Shown here piece by piece: positions 16,188-24,621 of a stretch of DNA of 64,000 nucleotides; within the stretch, counting starts at the first letter, position 1, and each line of letters starts with the position of its first letter. The translations under genes and the position numbers were made by a program. Source of the stretch: Baekduia alba. Its GTDB lineage: Bacteria > Actinomycetota > Thermoleophilia > Solirubrobacterales > Solirubrobacteraceae. The stretch covers positions 2,728,001 to 2,792,000 of the forward strand of contig NZ_CP114013.1 of the NCBI RefSeq assembly GCF_028416635.1. The letters run 5' to 3'. The notes beneath the pieces were generated by a model. That model was not told the DNA's origin, did no database searches, and saw only the letters and a program-made list of their open reading frames with translations.

Positions 16188-16757
16188 GTGCCGCGTGCCG
16201 GGCTGGACCGCGAGCAGGTGGTCCGCGCCGCCGCCGACATCGCCGACGACGAGGGTCTCGACGCGGTGACGCTCGCCCGCGTCGCCGCCCAGCTCGGGGT
16301 CAAGTCACCGTCGTTGTACAACCACGTCGAGGGCCGCGACGGCCTCGTGCGCGGCATCGCGCTGCTCGGCCTCGGCGAGCTCGCCGCGGCGCTGCGCGAG
16401 GCGGCCGTCGGCCGCTCCGGGCTCGACGGGCTGCTTGCCGCGTCCGGGGCCTATCGGACGTTCGTCAAGGACCATCCCGGGCGCTACACCGCCGGCGCCG
16501 TGACCGCCTCCGCCGCCGGCGACGCCGAGCACGAGGCCGCCGCGGCCGACGTCGTCGTCGTCCTGCAGGGCGTCCTGCGCGCCTGGGACCTCTCCGGCGA
16601 CGACGAGATCCACGCGCTGCGCGCCTTCCGCTCCGCCGTCCACGGCTTCGCGACCCTCGAGGCCGCCGGCGGCTTCGGCCTCGACCTCGACGTCGACACC
16701 TCCTTCACCCGCCTGATCTCGGCGTTAGCGGCGGGGCTAGAGGTCGACCACGCGTAG
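16188..16757 (+). CDS. TetR/AcrR family regulator, probable repressor of its own operon
   Basis: A 189-residue regulator starting at GTG 7 nt after the MBL gene. The N-terminal HTH is clear (GLDAVTLARVAAQLGVKSPSLYNHVEGRDGLVRGIALLGL); the Tyr-Asn-His-Val form is typical of the subgroup with a WHG/TetR_C_33 ligand domain, matched by HPGRYTAGAV and FRSAVHGFATLEAAGGFG near the C-terminus. The GCTAA/TTAGC operator upstream of the MBL gene is its likely target. Its last 21 nt overlap the convergent DUF488 gene. Confidence 0.88.
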   Translation: MPRAGLDREQVVRAAADIADDEGLDAVTLARVAAQLGVKSPSLYNHVEGRDGLVRGIALLGLGELAAALREAAVGRSGLDGLLAASGAYRTFVKDHPGRYTAGAVTASAAGDAEHEAAAADVVVVLQGVLRAWDLSGDDEIHALRAFRSAVHGFATLEAAGGFGLDLDVDTSFTRLISALAAGLEVDHA

Positions 16758-17180
16758 GCGCGGCATGCGCTGGCGCAGGTGCTCGGTCAGCGTGCGGCGG
16801 TGGCAGACCGCCGGATCGGCCTCCAGGCACATGAGCGCGGTGCGGGGTGCGATCGGGGAGGACAGCTCCGCGGCGAGCGCGTCGAGGTCGTCGACCGCGG
16901 TCGTCTCGACGTGGGCGGCGAAGCGCTCGGCGCCCTCGGGCGAGCGGTTGTTCTTGTAGAACCAGCGGATGTCGGGCGGCGTGCCGAGCGCGCGGCGGTG
17001 CTCGTAGGCGATGCCGTTGTCGGACAGCAGCTCGCCGAGCCGGGTCTTCGACATCCCGGCGCGGCGCGACTGCGGCCGGTAGCGCACGTCGACGAGGCGC
17101 TGCACGCCGGCGGCCCGCAGCTCGGCGACCAGCTCGGCCGGCAGCAGCCGCTCGTAGCCGATGGTCCAGATCGTTGGCAT
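16737..17180 (-). CDS. DUF488 family protein
   Basis: The 147-residue protein begins MPTIWTIGYERLLPAELV and has the family's RLVDVRYRPQSRRAGMSK loop, a central YEHRRALGTPPDIR and the C-terminal LMCLEADPAVCHRRTLTEHL containing the conserved Cys/His residues. The biochemical function of DUF488 is not established; the Cys-X6-Cys-His region suggests metal or thiol chemistry. It is convergent with the TetR gene and divergent from the WS/DGAT gene. Confidence 0.85.
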   Translation of the reverse strand: MPTIWTIGYERLLPAELVAELRAAGVQRLVDVRYRPQSRRAGMSKTRLGELLSDNGIAYEHRRALGTPPDIRWFYKNNRSPEGAERFAAHVETTAVDDLDALAAELSSPIAPRTALMCLEADPAVCHRRTLTEHLRQRMPRLRVVDL

Positions 17181-17225
17181 GACGTCGAAGGCTAGGCATC
17201 AGCGCAGTTGGGAACGTTCTGGTGC

Positions 17226-18761
17226 ATGAGACAGCTGACGACGTTGGACGCGCAGTTCCTGGCGGTCGAGTCCGGCCGCACCTACGGCCACGTCGGCAGC
17301 CTCTGCGTGTACGACCCGTCCACGGCGCCCGGCGGCGAGCTGACCATGCAGGACCTGTGCCACATGGTCTCCGAGCGGCTGCACCTGCTGCCGCCCTTTC
17401 GCTGGCGGCTCGTCAACGTGCCCCTCGGCCTCGACCTGCCGTACTGGGTCGAGGATCCGGACTTCGACATCGACTTCCACATCCGCGAGTCGGCGATCCC
17501 GCCGCCCGGCGACGACACCAAGCTCGCCGAGACCGTGTCGCGGATCTTCGCCCGGCCGCTGGACCGCTCGCGGCCGCTGTGGGAGCTCTACCTCATCCAC
17601 GGCCTGCCGGACGGCAAGGTCGCGCTGCTGACCAAGGTCCACCACGCGGTCGTCGACGGCGTCTCGGGCAACGAGATCCTGTCGGTCCTGCTGGACCCGT
17701 CGCCCGAAGGCAAGGAGCTGCCGCCACGCCCCGCGGGCCACGGGGGCGGCGAGCGCGTCCCGTCGGACCTGGAGATGCTCGCCCGCGGCGCGGCCGGCAT
17801 CCCGCTCCAGCCCTGGCGCGCGTTGCGCGCCCTGCCCACGACGCTGCCGGCGCTGACCGAGATCCCGGGCGCCAACGCGTTCCCGGTCGTCCCCGCGCTC
17901 TCCAAGGGCCTGTCCAAGCTGCGCGGCCTGGCCGGCGCGCCGACCAACGACGCGATCCTGGAGATCACGTCGGCCCGCGCGCCCAAGACCTCGTTCAACG
18001 GCCGCATCTCGCCGCACCGGCGCTTCGCCTTCGGCTCGCTCTCGTTGGACTCGGTCAAGGACATCAAGAACGAGCTGGGCATCACGGTCAACGACGTCGT
18101 GGTGACGCTCTGCGCGTCGGCCGTCCGCCAGTGGCTGATCGAACGCGACGAGCTGCCGCGCACGCCGCTGGTCGCGATGGTCCCGGTCTCGGTCCGGGCG
18201 CCGCACGAGCGCCAGGAGTTCGGCAACCGGATCTCGGCGATGATCGTCCCGATCCCGACCAACGTCGCCCACCCGCGCGACCGCCTGCGCCGTGCGCACG
18301 AGCTGCTGCGGGGCGCGAAGGCCAACCACGCGGCGCTGCCGGCGTCGCTGCTGACCGACGCGACGGCGTTCATCCCGCCGGCCGTCGCCGCGCTGGCCGC
18401 GCGGACGACGATCGACCTGCTGAGCCGGACGCGGCCGCCGTTGAACCTGGTGATCTCCAACGTCCCGGGCCCGCGCGAGTCGCTGTTCTGCGCGGGCGCC
18501 AAGCTCGAGTCGATGTTCCCCGTGTCGGTCGTCGTCGACGGCGTCGGCCTCAACATGACCGTGATGAGCTACCGCGACCACCTCGACTTCGGGATCGTCA
18601 CCGACCAGGGGCAGATCCCGGACGCGTGGCCGTTCATCGCCCACCTGCACACCGCGCTGGAGGAACTGGAGACCGTCCTGAACCGGCGCGGGCGGACGGT
18701 CAAGAAGGCTCAGGGGCCGGCGCCGTCTCGCCCGCGAAGCGGTCGCGCAGCTCGCGCTTGA
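17226..18761 (+). CDS. Wax ester synthase / diacylglycerol O-acyltransferase (WS/DGAT)
   Basis: The 511-residue acyltransferase has the catalytic motif HHAVVDG and the second family signature LNLVISNVPGPRESLF, with N-terminal LTTLDAQFLAVESGRTYGHVGSL and EFGNRISAMIVPIPT. It transfers acyl groups from acyl-CoA to diacylglycerol or fatty alcohol, making storage triacylglycerol or wax ester at the membrane. The ATG at 17226 is preferred to a longer start at 17208 because the family begins near MRQLTTLDAQF. The last 62 nt overlap the convergent acyl-CoA ligase gene, so the Lys/Arg/Pro-rich tail may be non-essential. The neighbouring ligase probably supplies acyl-CoA. Confidence 0.93.
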   Translation: MRQLTTLDAQFLAVESGRTYGHVGSLCVYDPSTAPGGELTMQDLCHMVSERLHLLPPFRWRLVNVPLGLDLPYWVEDPDFDIDFHIRESAIPPPGDDTKLAETVSRIFARPLDRSRPLWELYLIHGLPDGKVALLTKVHHAVVDGVSGNEILSVLLDPSPEGKELPPRPAGHGGGERVPSDLEMLARGAAGIPLQPWRALRALPTTLPALTEIPGANAFPVVPALSKGLSKLRGLAGAPTNDAILEITSARAPKTSFNGRISPHRRFAFGSLSLDSVKDIKNELGITVNDVVVTLCASAVRQWLIERDELPRTPLVAMVPVSVRAPHERQEFGNRISAMIVPIPTNVAHPRDRLRRAHELLRGAKANHAALPASLLTDATAFIPPAVAALAARTTIDLLSRTRPPLNLVISNVPGPRESLFCAGAKLESMFPVSVVVDGVGLNMTVMSYRDHLDFGIVTDQGQIPDAWPFIAHLHTALEELETVLNRRGRTVKKAQGPAPSRPRSGRAARA

Positions 18762-20238
18762 GGACCTTGCGCGACGGGCCCAGCGGCAGCTCGTCGACGA
18801 AGCGCACCATCCGCGGTCGCTTGTGGCGCGCCACGCGCTCGCCGACCCACGCCAGCAGCGCGTCGGCGTCGGGCGCGCCCGCGTCCTCGCGCAGCACGAC
18901 GACGGCCAGCACTTCCTCGCCGTGCGTGTCGTGCGGCACGCCGACGACCGCGACCTGGTCGACGTCGGGGTGGCGCATCATGACCTCCTCGACCTCCCGC
19001 GGGTAGACGTTGTAGCCGCCGCGCAGGATGAGGTCCTTCTTGCGGTCGACGATCCGCAGGAAGCCGCGCTCGTCCTTGGCCCCGAGGTCGCCGGAGCGGA
19101 ACCAGCCGTCCACGATCGCCCCGGCCGTCGCCTCCGGCCGCCCGTGGTAGCCCGCGAAGACGTCGTGGCCGCGGATGACGATCTCCCCGACCTCGCCGAC
19201 GTCCTTGAGCACGATCGCGTCGTCGACGTCGGGGTCGGCGATCTCGACCTCGACGCCCCAGATCGCGTGGCCGATCGACCCCGGCTCGACGCCGTACTCC
19301 AGCTGGTTGACGGTGGCGGTCGGCGACGTCTCCGACAGCCCGTAGCCCTCCTGGATCGTGACGTCGAAGGTGGTGTTGAACTCCTCCAGCACCTTGATCG
19401 GCAGCGGCGCGCCGCCCGACACGCACAGGCGCAGGTCGGGCAGCGTGGCGCCCGCGCCCGCCGCCCGGACCGCCGCGAGCAACGCCATGTACATGGTCGG
19501 GACGCCCAGGAACGCGGTGACGCCGTGCTCGTTCATGAGCGCCAGCGCCTGCTCGGGCTCGAAGCGCGGCTGGAGGATCAGCGTGCCGCCGACGAGGAAC
19601 GTGCCGTTGAGCGCCACGGTCTGGCCGAAGGTGTGGAACAGCGGGAGGCACCCGAACATCACGTCGTCGGCGACGATGTTGTTCGCGGTGTAGGCGTTGA
19701 CGAAGACGTTCATCGTGAGGTTGAAGTGCGTCAGCACCGCGCCCTTGGGTCGCCCGGTCGTGCCCGAGGTGTAGAACAGCACCGCGGGGTCCAGCGGCTC
19801 GCGCGCCTCGCGCAGCGCCTCCGGCTCGGCCGCCAGCGCGTCGTCGGAGCCCAGCCGCAGCACGCGCACGCCCGCCGCCTCGGCGCCCGCGGCCACGACG
19901 TCCTGCAGCTCGTCGGCGACGAACGCCACGCGAGCGCCCGCGTCCTCCAGCAGGAACGCGATCTCGTCGGCCACGAGCATCGGCGCCACCGGGACGACCA
20001 CCGCGCCGCGCGCGAGGATCCCGTAGTAGGCGGTGACGAAGTCGATGGTGTTGAGGCCGAGCAGCGCGACGCGGTCGCCGGGCCGGACGCCCGCCGCGCG
20101 CAGCGCGCCGGCCCGCCGCAGCGCCAGCCTCCACAGCTCCCCGTAGGTGGCCTGCCGGGCGCCTTCGACGGCCGCGACCTTGTCGGGTCGCCGCAGCGCC
20201 GACTCCTGCAGGACCGAGGCGAGCGAGAGATGGGGCAC
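18700..20238 (-). CDS. Long-chain fatty acid-CoA ligase (AMP-forming)
   Basis: The 512-residue ANL-superfamily enzyme shows the AMP-binding P-loop FYTSGTTGRPKGAVLTH, the motif GYGLSETSPTATVN, the hinge motif WFRSGDLG.KDERGFLRIVDRKKDLILRGGYNVYPREVEEV and a catalytic Lys near the C-terminus (GPSRKVLKREL). It activates fatty acids to acyl-CoA in the cytosol for beta-oxidation or storage lipid. It starts 3 nt after the stop of the upstream spermidine-synthase-like gene, forming a two-gene operon. Confidence 0.92.
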   Translation of the reverse strand: MPHLSLASVLQESALRRPDKVAAVEGARQATYGELWRLALRRAGALRAAGVRPGDRVALLGLNTIDFVTAYYGILARGAVVVPVAPMLVADEIAFLLEDAGARVAFVADELQDVVAAGAEAAGVRVLRLGSDDALAAEPEALREAREPLDPAVLFYTSGTTGRPKGAVLTHFNLTMNVFVNAYTANNIVADDVMFGCLPLFHTFGQTVALNGTFLVGGTLILQPRFEPEQALALMNEHGVTAFLGVPTMYMALLAAVRAAGAGATLPDLRLCVSGGAPLPIKVLEEFNTTFDVTIQEGYGLSETSPTATVNQLEYGVEPGSIGHAIWGVEVEIADPDVDDAIVLKDVGEVGEIVIRGHDVFAGYHGRPEATAGAIVDGWFRSGDLGAKDERGFLRIVDRKKDLILRGGYNVYPREVEEVMMRHPDVDQVAVVGVPHDTHGEEVLAVVVLREDAGAPDADALLAWVGERVARHKRPRMVRFVDELPLGPSRKVLKRELRDRFAGETAPAPEPS

Positions 20239-20241
20239 GGG

Positions 20242-21036
20242 TCAATCCTGCCACGGCGGGGTGCCGCGGCAGAGCAGCTCCACCTCGCGCGGCGTGGCCA
20301 GGGTGGCCGGCGAGGCGCCGTCGGCGGCGCCCCTGACGCGCAGGCGCTCCAGCGGCAGCGGGCCGTGAGCGGCGATCAGGACGACGTTGCCCTGCCGGCG
20401 CGCGCGCAGGACCGGTCCGCCGCCGACCGCCGCCACGGTGGCGAACGCCTCCACCAACCCGGCGCCGATCGCGCGCACGTCGTCCATCGGCGGGGCGTCG
20501 ACCACGTTGATGGCCAACGCGCCGCCCGGCGCCACGACGCGCGCGGCGTCGCGCAGCGCCTCCCGGGTCGCCAGGTGGCGCGGCACGCGCGCGCCGACGA
20601 ACGCGTCGACCAGCAGCGCGTCGACCGAGCCATCCGCGCGCCCGGCCAGCCACGCGCGGCCGTCGGCGACCTTGACCTTCAGGCCCGGCGCCTTGCGCAG
20701 GCCGAGGTGCTCGCGCGCCAGCGCGACCACGTCCGGATCGACTTCGACGACATGTTGGCGGCGCGTCGCGGTCCGGTCGCTGGCCGCCAGCGCACGGGCC
20801 AGCGCCGCGCCCGCTCCGCCGACGTGCACGATCCGCCGCGCGCGCAGCGCCTCGACGAGGTCGCGCATCCGGCGCAGGTAGTCGAACTCCAGGTGGCGCG
20901 GATCGGCGAGGTCGACGTAGGACGCGTCCATGTCGCCCTGCCTCAGCAGGCGGCCCGACGGCCGGTCGGCGTCGCGCTGGACGAGCAGGTCGCCGGAGGC
21001 GGCGAGGATCTCTGGGCCGGATCGGCGGCGGGCCAT
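20242..21036 (-). CDS. Spermidine synthase-like SAM-dependent protein
   Basis: The 264-residue protein has a Rossmann methyltransferase-like fold of the polyamine synthase type: glycine-rich IVHVGGAGAALARAL, an acidic strand VVEVDPDVVALAREHLGL, KVKVADGRAWLA, and DALLVDAFVGARVPRHLATREAL in place of the catalytic D.TDP loop. GGGPVLRARRQGNVVLIA is near the end. In actinobacteria such orphans are labelled spermidine synthase or methyltransferase without a proven reaction. Start ATG 21034-21036 faces a divergent promoter region. The acyl-CoA ligase follows at once, a pairing with no obvious pathway logic. Confidence 0.75.
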   Translation of the reverse strand: MARRRSGPEILAASGDLLVQRDADRPSGRLLRQGDMDASYVDLADPRHLEFDYLRRMRDLVEALRARRIVHVGGAGAALARALAASDRTATRRQHVVEVDPDVVALAREHLGLRKAPGLKVKVADGRAWLAGRADGSVDALLVDAFVGARVPRHLATREALRDAARVVAPGGALAINVVDAPPMDDVRAIGAGLVEAFATVAAVGGGPVLRARRQGNVVLIAAHGPLPLERLRVRGAADGASPATLATPREVELLCRGTPPWQD

Positions 21037-21126
21037 GGAGGCGCAAACGCTACAAGTTGGTGATTTGACGCACAGGGGAACGGGCAACCTGGGTGCCGCA
21101 CCCGTCCCAGGCACGAAGGATGTCCC

Positions 21127-23079
21127 ATGGCTGCACCCGCTCACCCGGCCACGCCGCCCGCGCCGGCGCCCGACCTCGCCGCGCTGCGCGCGCTCCTCGA
21201 CGGCGAGCACGCCGCGATCCGCGACCTCTGCCGCACGTGGCTGAGCGATCCGGCCAACGCGCCCCGCCCCGACCTCCCGATGCAAGAGCACCGGGCGCAG
21301 GTGCTCGCGTGGGCCGAGGAGCTCGCCGACGCCGGCCAGACCGCGCGCGGTTTTCCTCGGGCCTACGGCGGCGAGGGCCAGGTCGGCGGCGCCATCGCGG
21401 GCTTCGAGACGCTGGCCTTCGGCGATCTCAGCCTGCTCGTCAAGTGCGGCGTCCAGTTCGGCCTGTTCGGCGGCGCGGTGCTGCACCTCGGCACCCGCAA
21501 GCACCACGAGCGCTACCTGGCCGACATCGCCGCGCTGCGCCTGCCCGGCTGCTTCGCGATGACCGAGAGCGGCCATGGCTCCAACGTCCAGCAGCTCGCC
21601 ACGACGGCGACCTACGACGCGGCGACCGGCGAGTTCGTCGTCGCCACGCCCGACGACGCGGCGCGCAAGGACTACATCGGCAACGCCGCGCGCGACGGCC
21701 GGATGGCCGCGGTCTTCGCGCAGCTGATCGTCGGTGGGGAGGAGCGCGGCGTCCACGCGCTGCTCGTGCCGCTGCGCGACGCGGACGGCGCGACGCTGCC
21801 GGGCATCCGGATCGAGGACTGCGGCGCCAAGCTCGGCCTCGACGGCGTCGACAACGGCCGGATCTGGTTCGACGAGGTGCGGGTGCCGCGCGACAACCTG
21901 CTCGACCGCTACGCGTCGGTCGACGAGGACGGCGTCTACACGTCGCCGATCGCGTCCTCCACCAAGCGGTTCTTCACCATGTTGGGGACGCTCATCCAGG
22001 GCCGCGTGTCGGTCTGCGGCGCGTCGATCAGCGCGACGAAGGTGGCGCTGGCGATCGCCGTGCGCCACGCGGAGTCCCGGCGCCAGTTCGGCCCGCCGGG
22101 GGCGCCCGAGGTCGTCCTGATGGACTACCGCACCCACCAGCGCCGCCTCCTGCCCGCGCTGGCCAAGGTGTACGCGTTGCACTTCGCGCAGGAGGATCTG
22201 GTCGCCCGGCTGCACCATGTGTTCACCTCCGACGCCGAGCTCGACCGCGAGAAGCGCGAGCTGGAGACGCTGGCCGCCGGCCTGAAGGCCGTCGCGACGT
22301 GGCACGCGACCGCGACGATCCAGGAGTGCCGCGAGGCCTGCGGCGGCATGGGCTACCTGAAGGGCAACCGCTTCGCCGCGCTGAAGGCCGACACCGACGT
22401 CTTCACGACGTTCGAGGGCGACAACACCGTGTTGCTCCAGCTCGCGGCCAAGAACCTGCTGACCGACTTCCGCGACCAGCTCGGCGAGCTCGACCCGCTC
22501 GGCACGGCCGGCTTCTACGCCAAGCAGGGCTTCGAGACCGTCGCCGAGCGCAGCGCGATGCGCGAGGTGCTGACGCGCCTGGCCGACGACCTGCTGCCCG
22601 GCCGCGACGACCAGGCCGACCTCACCAGCCGCGACGTGCAACTCGAGCTGCTGCGCTGGCGCGCCGACCACGTCAAGTCGGGCGTCGCCCGCCGCCTGAA
22701 GGGCGGCATCGACGCCGGGCGCGAGCCCTTCGACGTCCTGATCGACTGCCAGGACCACCTGATCGCCGCGGCGCGCGCGTACGTCGACTGCGTCGTCCTG
22801 GAGGCCTTCGCCGCCAAGATCGGCCAGTGCGCCGACCCGGGCTCGCGCGCGCTGCTGGACCGCGTGTGCGACCTGTACGCCTTGAGCACGATCGAGGCCG
22901 ACCGGGGCTGGTTCCAGGAGCACGGCCGGCTGTCGTCGACGCGGTCCAAGGCCGTCATCAAGGCGGTCAACACGCTCTGCGGCGCGCTGCGCCCGCACGC
23001 GACCGCGCTGGTCGAGGCCTTCGGCGTGCCCGAGGCGTCGCTGGGCGACGCCGCCGCGGTGGCCGAGGCGAAGGCCTAG
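21127..23079 (+). CDS. Acyl-CoA oxidase/dehydrogenase (ACOX-like)
   Basis: At 650 residues it is longer than ordinary acyl-CoA dehydrogenases and has the acyl-CoA oxidase layout: N-terminal alpha domain, FAD segment CFAMTESGHGSNVQQLATTATYD, RVSVCGASISATKVALAIAVRHAESRRQFG, the catalytic Glu in TTFEGDNTVLLQLAAKNLL, and an extra C-terminal helical domain (about 460-640). It should catalyse the first, FAD-dependent step of beta-oxidation, with oxygen or an electron transfer protein as acceptor. AAGGATG lies 6 nt upstream of the ATG. It is divergent from the spermidine-synthase-like/ligase operon. Confidence 0.9.
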   Translation: MAAPAHPATPPAPAPDLAALRALLDGEHAAIRDLCRTWLSDPANAPRPDLPMQEHRAQVLAWAEELADAGQTARGFPRAYGGEGQVGGAIAGFETLAFGDLSLLVKCGVQFGLFGGAVLHLGTRKHHERYLADIAALRLPGCFAMTESGHGSNVQQLATTATYDAATGEFVVATPDDAARKDYIGNAARDGRMAAVFAQLIVGGEERGVHALLVPLRDADGATLPGIRIEDCGAKLGLDGVDNGRIWFDEVRVPRDNLLDRYASVDEDGVYTSPIASSTKRFFTMLGTLIQGRVSVCGASISATKVALAIAVRHAESRRQFGPPGAPEVVLMDYRTHQRRLLPALAKVYALHFAQEDLVARLHHVFTSDAELDREKRELETLAAGLKAVATWHATATIQECREACGGMGYLKGNRFAALKADTDVFTTFEGDNTVLLQLAAKNLLTDFRDQLGELDPLGTAGFYAKQGFETVAERSAMREVLTRLADDLLPGRDDQADLTSRDVQLELLRWRADHVKSGVARRLKGGIDAGREPFDVLIDCQDHLIAAARAYVDCVVLEAFAAKIGQCADPGSRALLDRVCDLYALSTIEADRGWFQEHGRLSSTRSKAVIKAVNTLCGALRPHATALVEAFGVPEASLGDAAAVAEAKA

Positions 23080-23115
23080 GCGGCGACGAGCACGGAAGGT
23101 TCGACCACGCTAGGA

Positions 23116-23184
23116 GGTCGCTCGAGCGAAGCGACCGTGAGGTGGGTCACACGCACCGCGGACGCTCCCGCGACCGGGGGAGCG
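23116..23184 (+). terminator. Two tandem hairpins after the acyl-CoA oxidase gene
   Basis: GGTCGCT (23116-23122) pairs with AGCGACC (23130-23136) and CGCTCCC (23163-23169) pairs with GGGAGCG (23178-23184), each a 7-bp stem with a 7-8 nt loop. They occupy the 184-nt gap between 23079 and 23264, otherwise empty apart from the HdeD ribosome site. No T-tracts follow; transcription termination is the likeliest role. Confidence 0.45.
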
Positions 23185-23263
23185 CAGATCCCCCAGAAGG
23201 GGTGAGCCGCAGCCACCCGCCCCGGTCTTACGGTCGTCGCACCGACTTCAGAGAGGACGTGCG

Positions 23264-23854
23264 ATGACCGCTGGTGCGCAGGCCAAGGGGTGGTACAGCT
23301 CCTGGTGGATCCCGATGGTGGTGGGGTTGCTCTCGCTGGTGTGCGGGATCCTGGCCCTGGTCTGGCCGGGCGTCACGCTGCTCGCGCTCGCGCTGATCGC
23401 CGGCATCAACCTGACGGTGCTCAGCGCGTTCCTGATCGGCGAGGGGATCGCCGACGACGAGGCGCCGGACCGCACGCTGCGGATCGTCCTCGGCGTGCTC
23501 GGCGTCATCACGGGCCTGATCGTCATGCGCCGGCCGGGCGAGACGTTGTTGGTGTTGATCATCGCACTCGGGATCTGGCTCGTCATGGACGGCGCCATCG
23601 AGGTCATCCGCGCGTTCCTGCGCGGCACCCAGCACCGCGTGCTGCTGATCCTCGGCGGGCTGATCGACGTGGGCCTCGGCATCGCGCTGCTGGTGTGGCC
23701 GAAGCTCGGGCTCGGGACCGTCGCGATCCTCGTCGGCATCGGCTTCGTGGTCCGCGGCATCATGTTGATGTTCAGCGCTTGGCGGCTGCGCGGCGTCGCG
23801 CACGCGGCCGCCGACGCGGGCGGCGCGACGCCGCTGCGGCCCACGCCCGCCTAG
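23264..23854 (+). CDS. HdeD family acid-resistance / DUF308 membrane protein
   Basis: The 196-residue protein consists of six hydrophobic helices arranged as three repeated hairpins, each with the family pattern of a glycine-rich turn (VVGLLSLVCGILALVWPGVTLLALALIAGI; IVLGVLGVITGLIVMRRPGETL; ILGGLIDVGLGIALLVWPKLGLGTVAILVGIGFVVRG). E. coli HdeD contributes to acid resistance; the molecular activity is unknown. GAGAGGA is placed well upstream of the ATG. The stop overlaps the convergent MBL gene by 4 nt (CTAG). Confidence 0.88.
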   Translation: MTAGAQAKGWYSSWWIPMVVGLLSLVCGILALVWPGVTLLALALIAGINLTVLSAFLIGEGIADDEAPDRTLRIVLGVLGVITGLIVMRRPGETLLVLIIALGIWLVMDGAIEVIRAFLRGTQHRVLLILGGLIDVGLGIALLVWPKLGLGTVAILVGIGFVVRGIMLMFSAWRLRGVAHAAADAGGATPLRPTPA

Positions 23855-24621
23855 CCGTCGTCGTCCAGCTCCAGCGCCTCCCCGGGGGCGAGGAGCGCCA
23901 CCTTCACGTCCGGTGCGACCTCCGCCGCGCGCGCCGCGAACGTGCGCGGCGGATCGGTGAGCAGGTGGCCGTGGCGCCGGCGCTGGCCGATCGGCAGGTA
24001 CGTGCCCCAGTGGATCGGGAGCGCGATCCGCGGGCGCAGCAGCGCCGCGGCGTCGGCCGCGCGCTCGGGGTCGAGGTGGCCGGGCCCGAGCGTCGGGCCC
24101 CAACCCCAGACCGGCAGCAGCGCGACGTCCAGGCCGCCGTCGCCGATCCGCTCCATGCCGTCGAACAGGTCGGTGTCGCCCGCGAAGTAGATCCGGCGGC
24201 CGTCGCCCTCGATGACGAAGCCCAGCGCGTCGACCGCCGGGCCGAGCGGGCGGCGGCGGCCGTCGTGGCGGGCCGGGACCGCGCGCACGGTCACGCCCAG
24301 GCCGAGCTCCACCACCTCGCCGACGACGACCTCGCGGACGTCGCGCAGCCCCGCGGTGCTCGCCAGCGTCGCGCGCGTCCCGCGCGGCCCGATCACCGGA
24401 ACGACGTCGTCGAGGCGCCGCAGGGTCGGGACGTCGGCGTGGTCGTAGTGCAGGTGCGACACCAGGACGGCGTCCAGCGGCGCCGGCAGCGCCGGGGTGC
24501 TCGCGGGCGCGTGGCGCCGCAGGTGCGCGACGCGCGAGCGCAGGACGGGATCGGTCAGGATCCGGATGCCGGCCAGCTCGACGAGGACGGTCGCGTGGCC
24601 GAGCCAGACGAGGCGCGTCAT
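23851..24621 (-). CDS. UlaG-like MBL fold metal-dependent hydrolase
   Basis: A 256-residue MBL enzyme: N-terminal WLGHATVLVELAGIRILTDPV, zinc motif SHLHYDHADVPTLRRL, the ARHDGRR and YFAGDTDLFDGM segments (bridging Asp) and PIHWGTYLP (C-terminal His). This pattern belongs to the UlaG/RomA-like group, whose members include lactonases and phospholipase D-type enzymes. The ATG overlaps the stop of the upstream membrane protein gene (24618), so it is co-expressed with envelope functions; a lipid-derived substrate would fit but is not shown. Confidence 0.85.
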   Translation of the reverse strand: MTRLVWLGHATVLVELAGIRILTDPVLRSRVAHLRRHAPASTPALPAPLDAVLVSHLHYDHADVPTLRRLDDVVPVIGPRGTRATLASTAGLRDVREVVVGEVVELGLGVTVRAVPARHDGRRRPLGPAVDALGFVIEGDGRRIYFAGDTDLFDGMERIGDGGLDVALLPVWGWGPTLGPGHLDPERAADAAALLRPRIALPIHWGTYLPIGQRRRHGHLLTDPPRTFAARAAEVAPDVKVALLAPGEALELDDDG

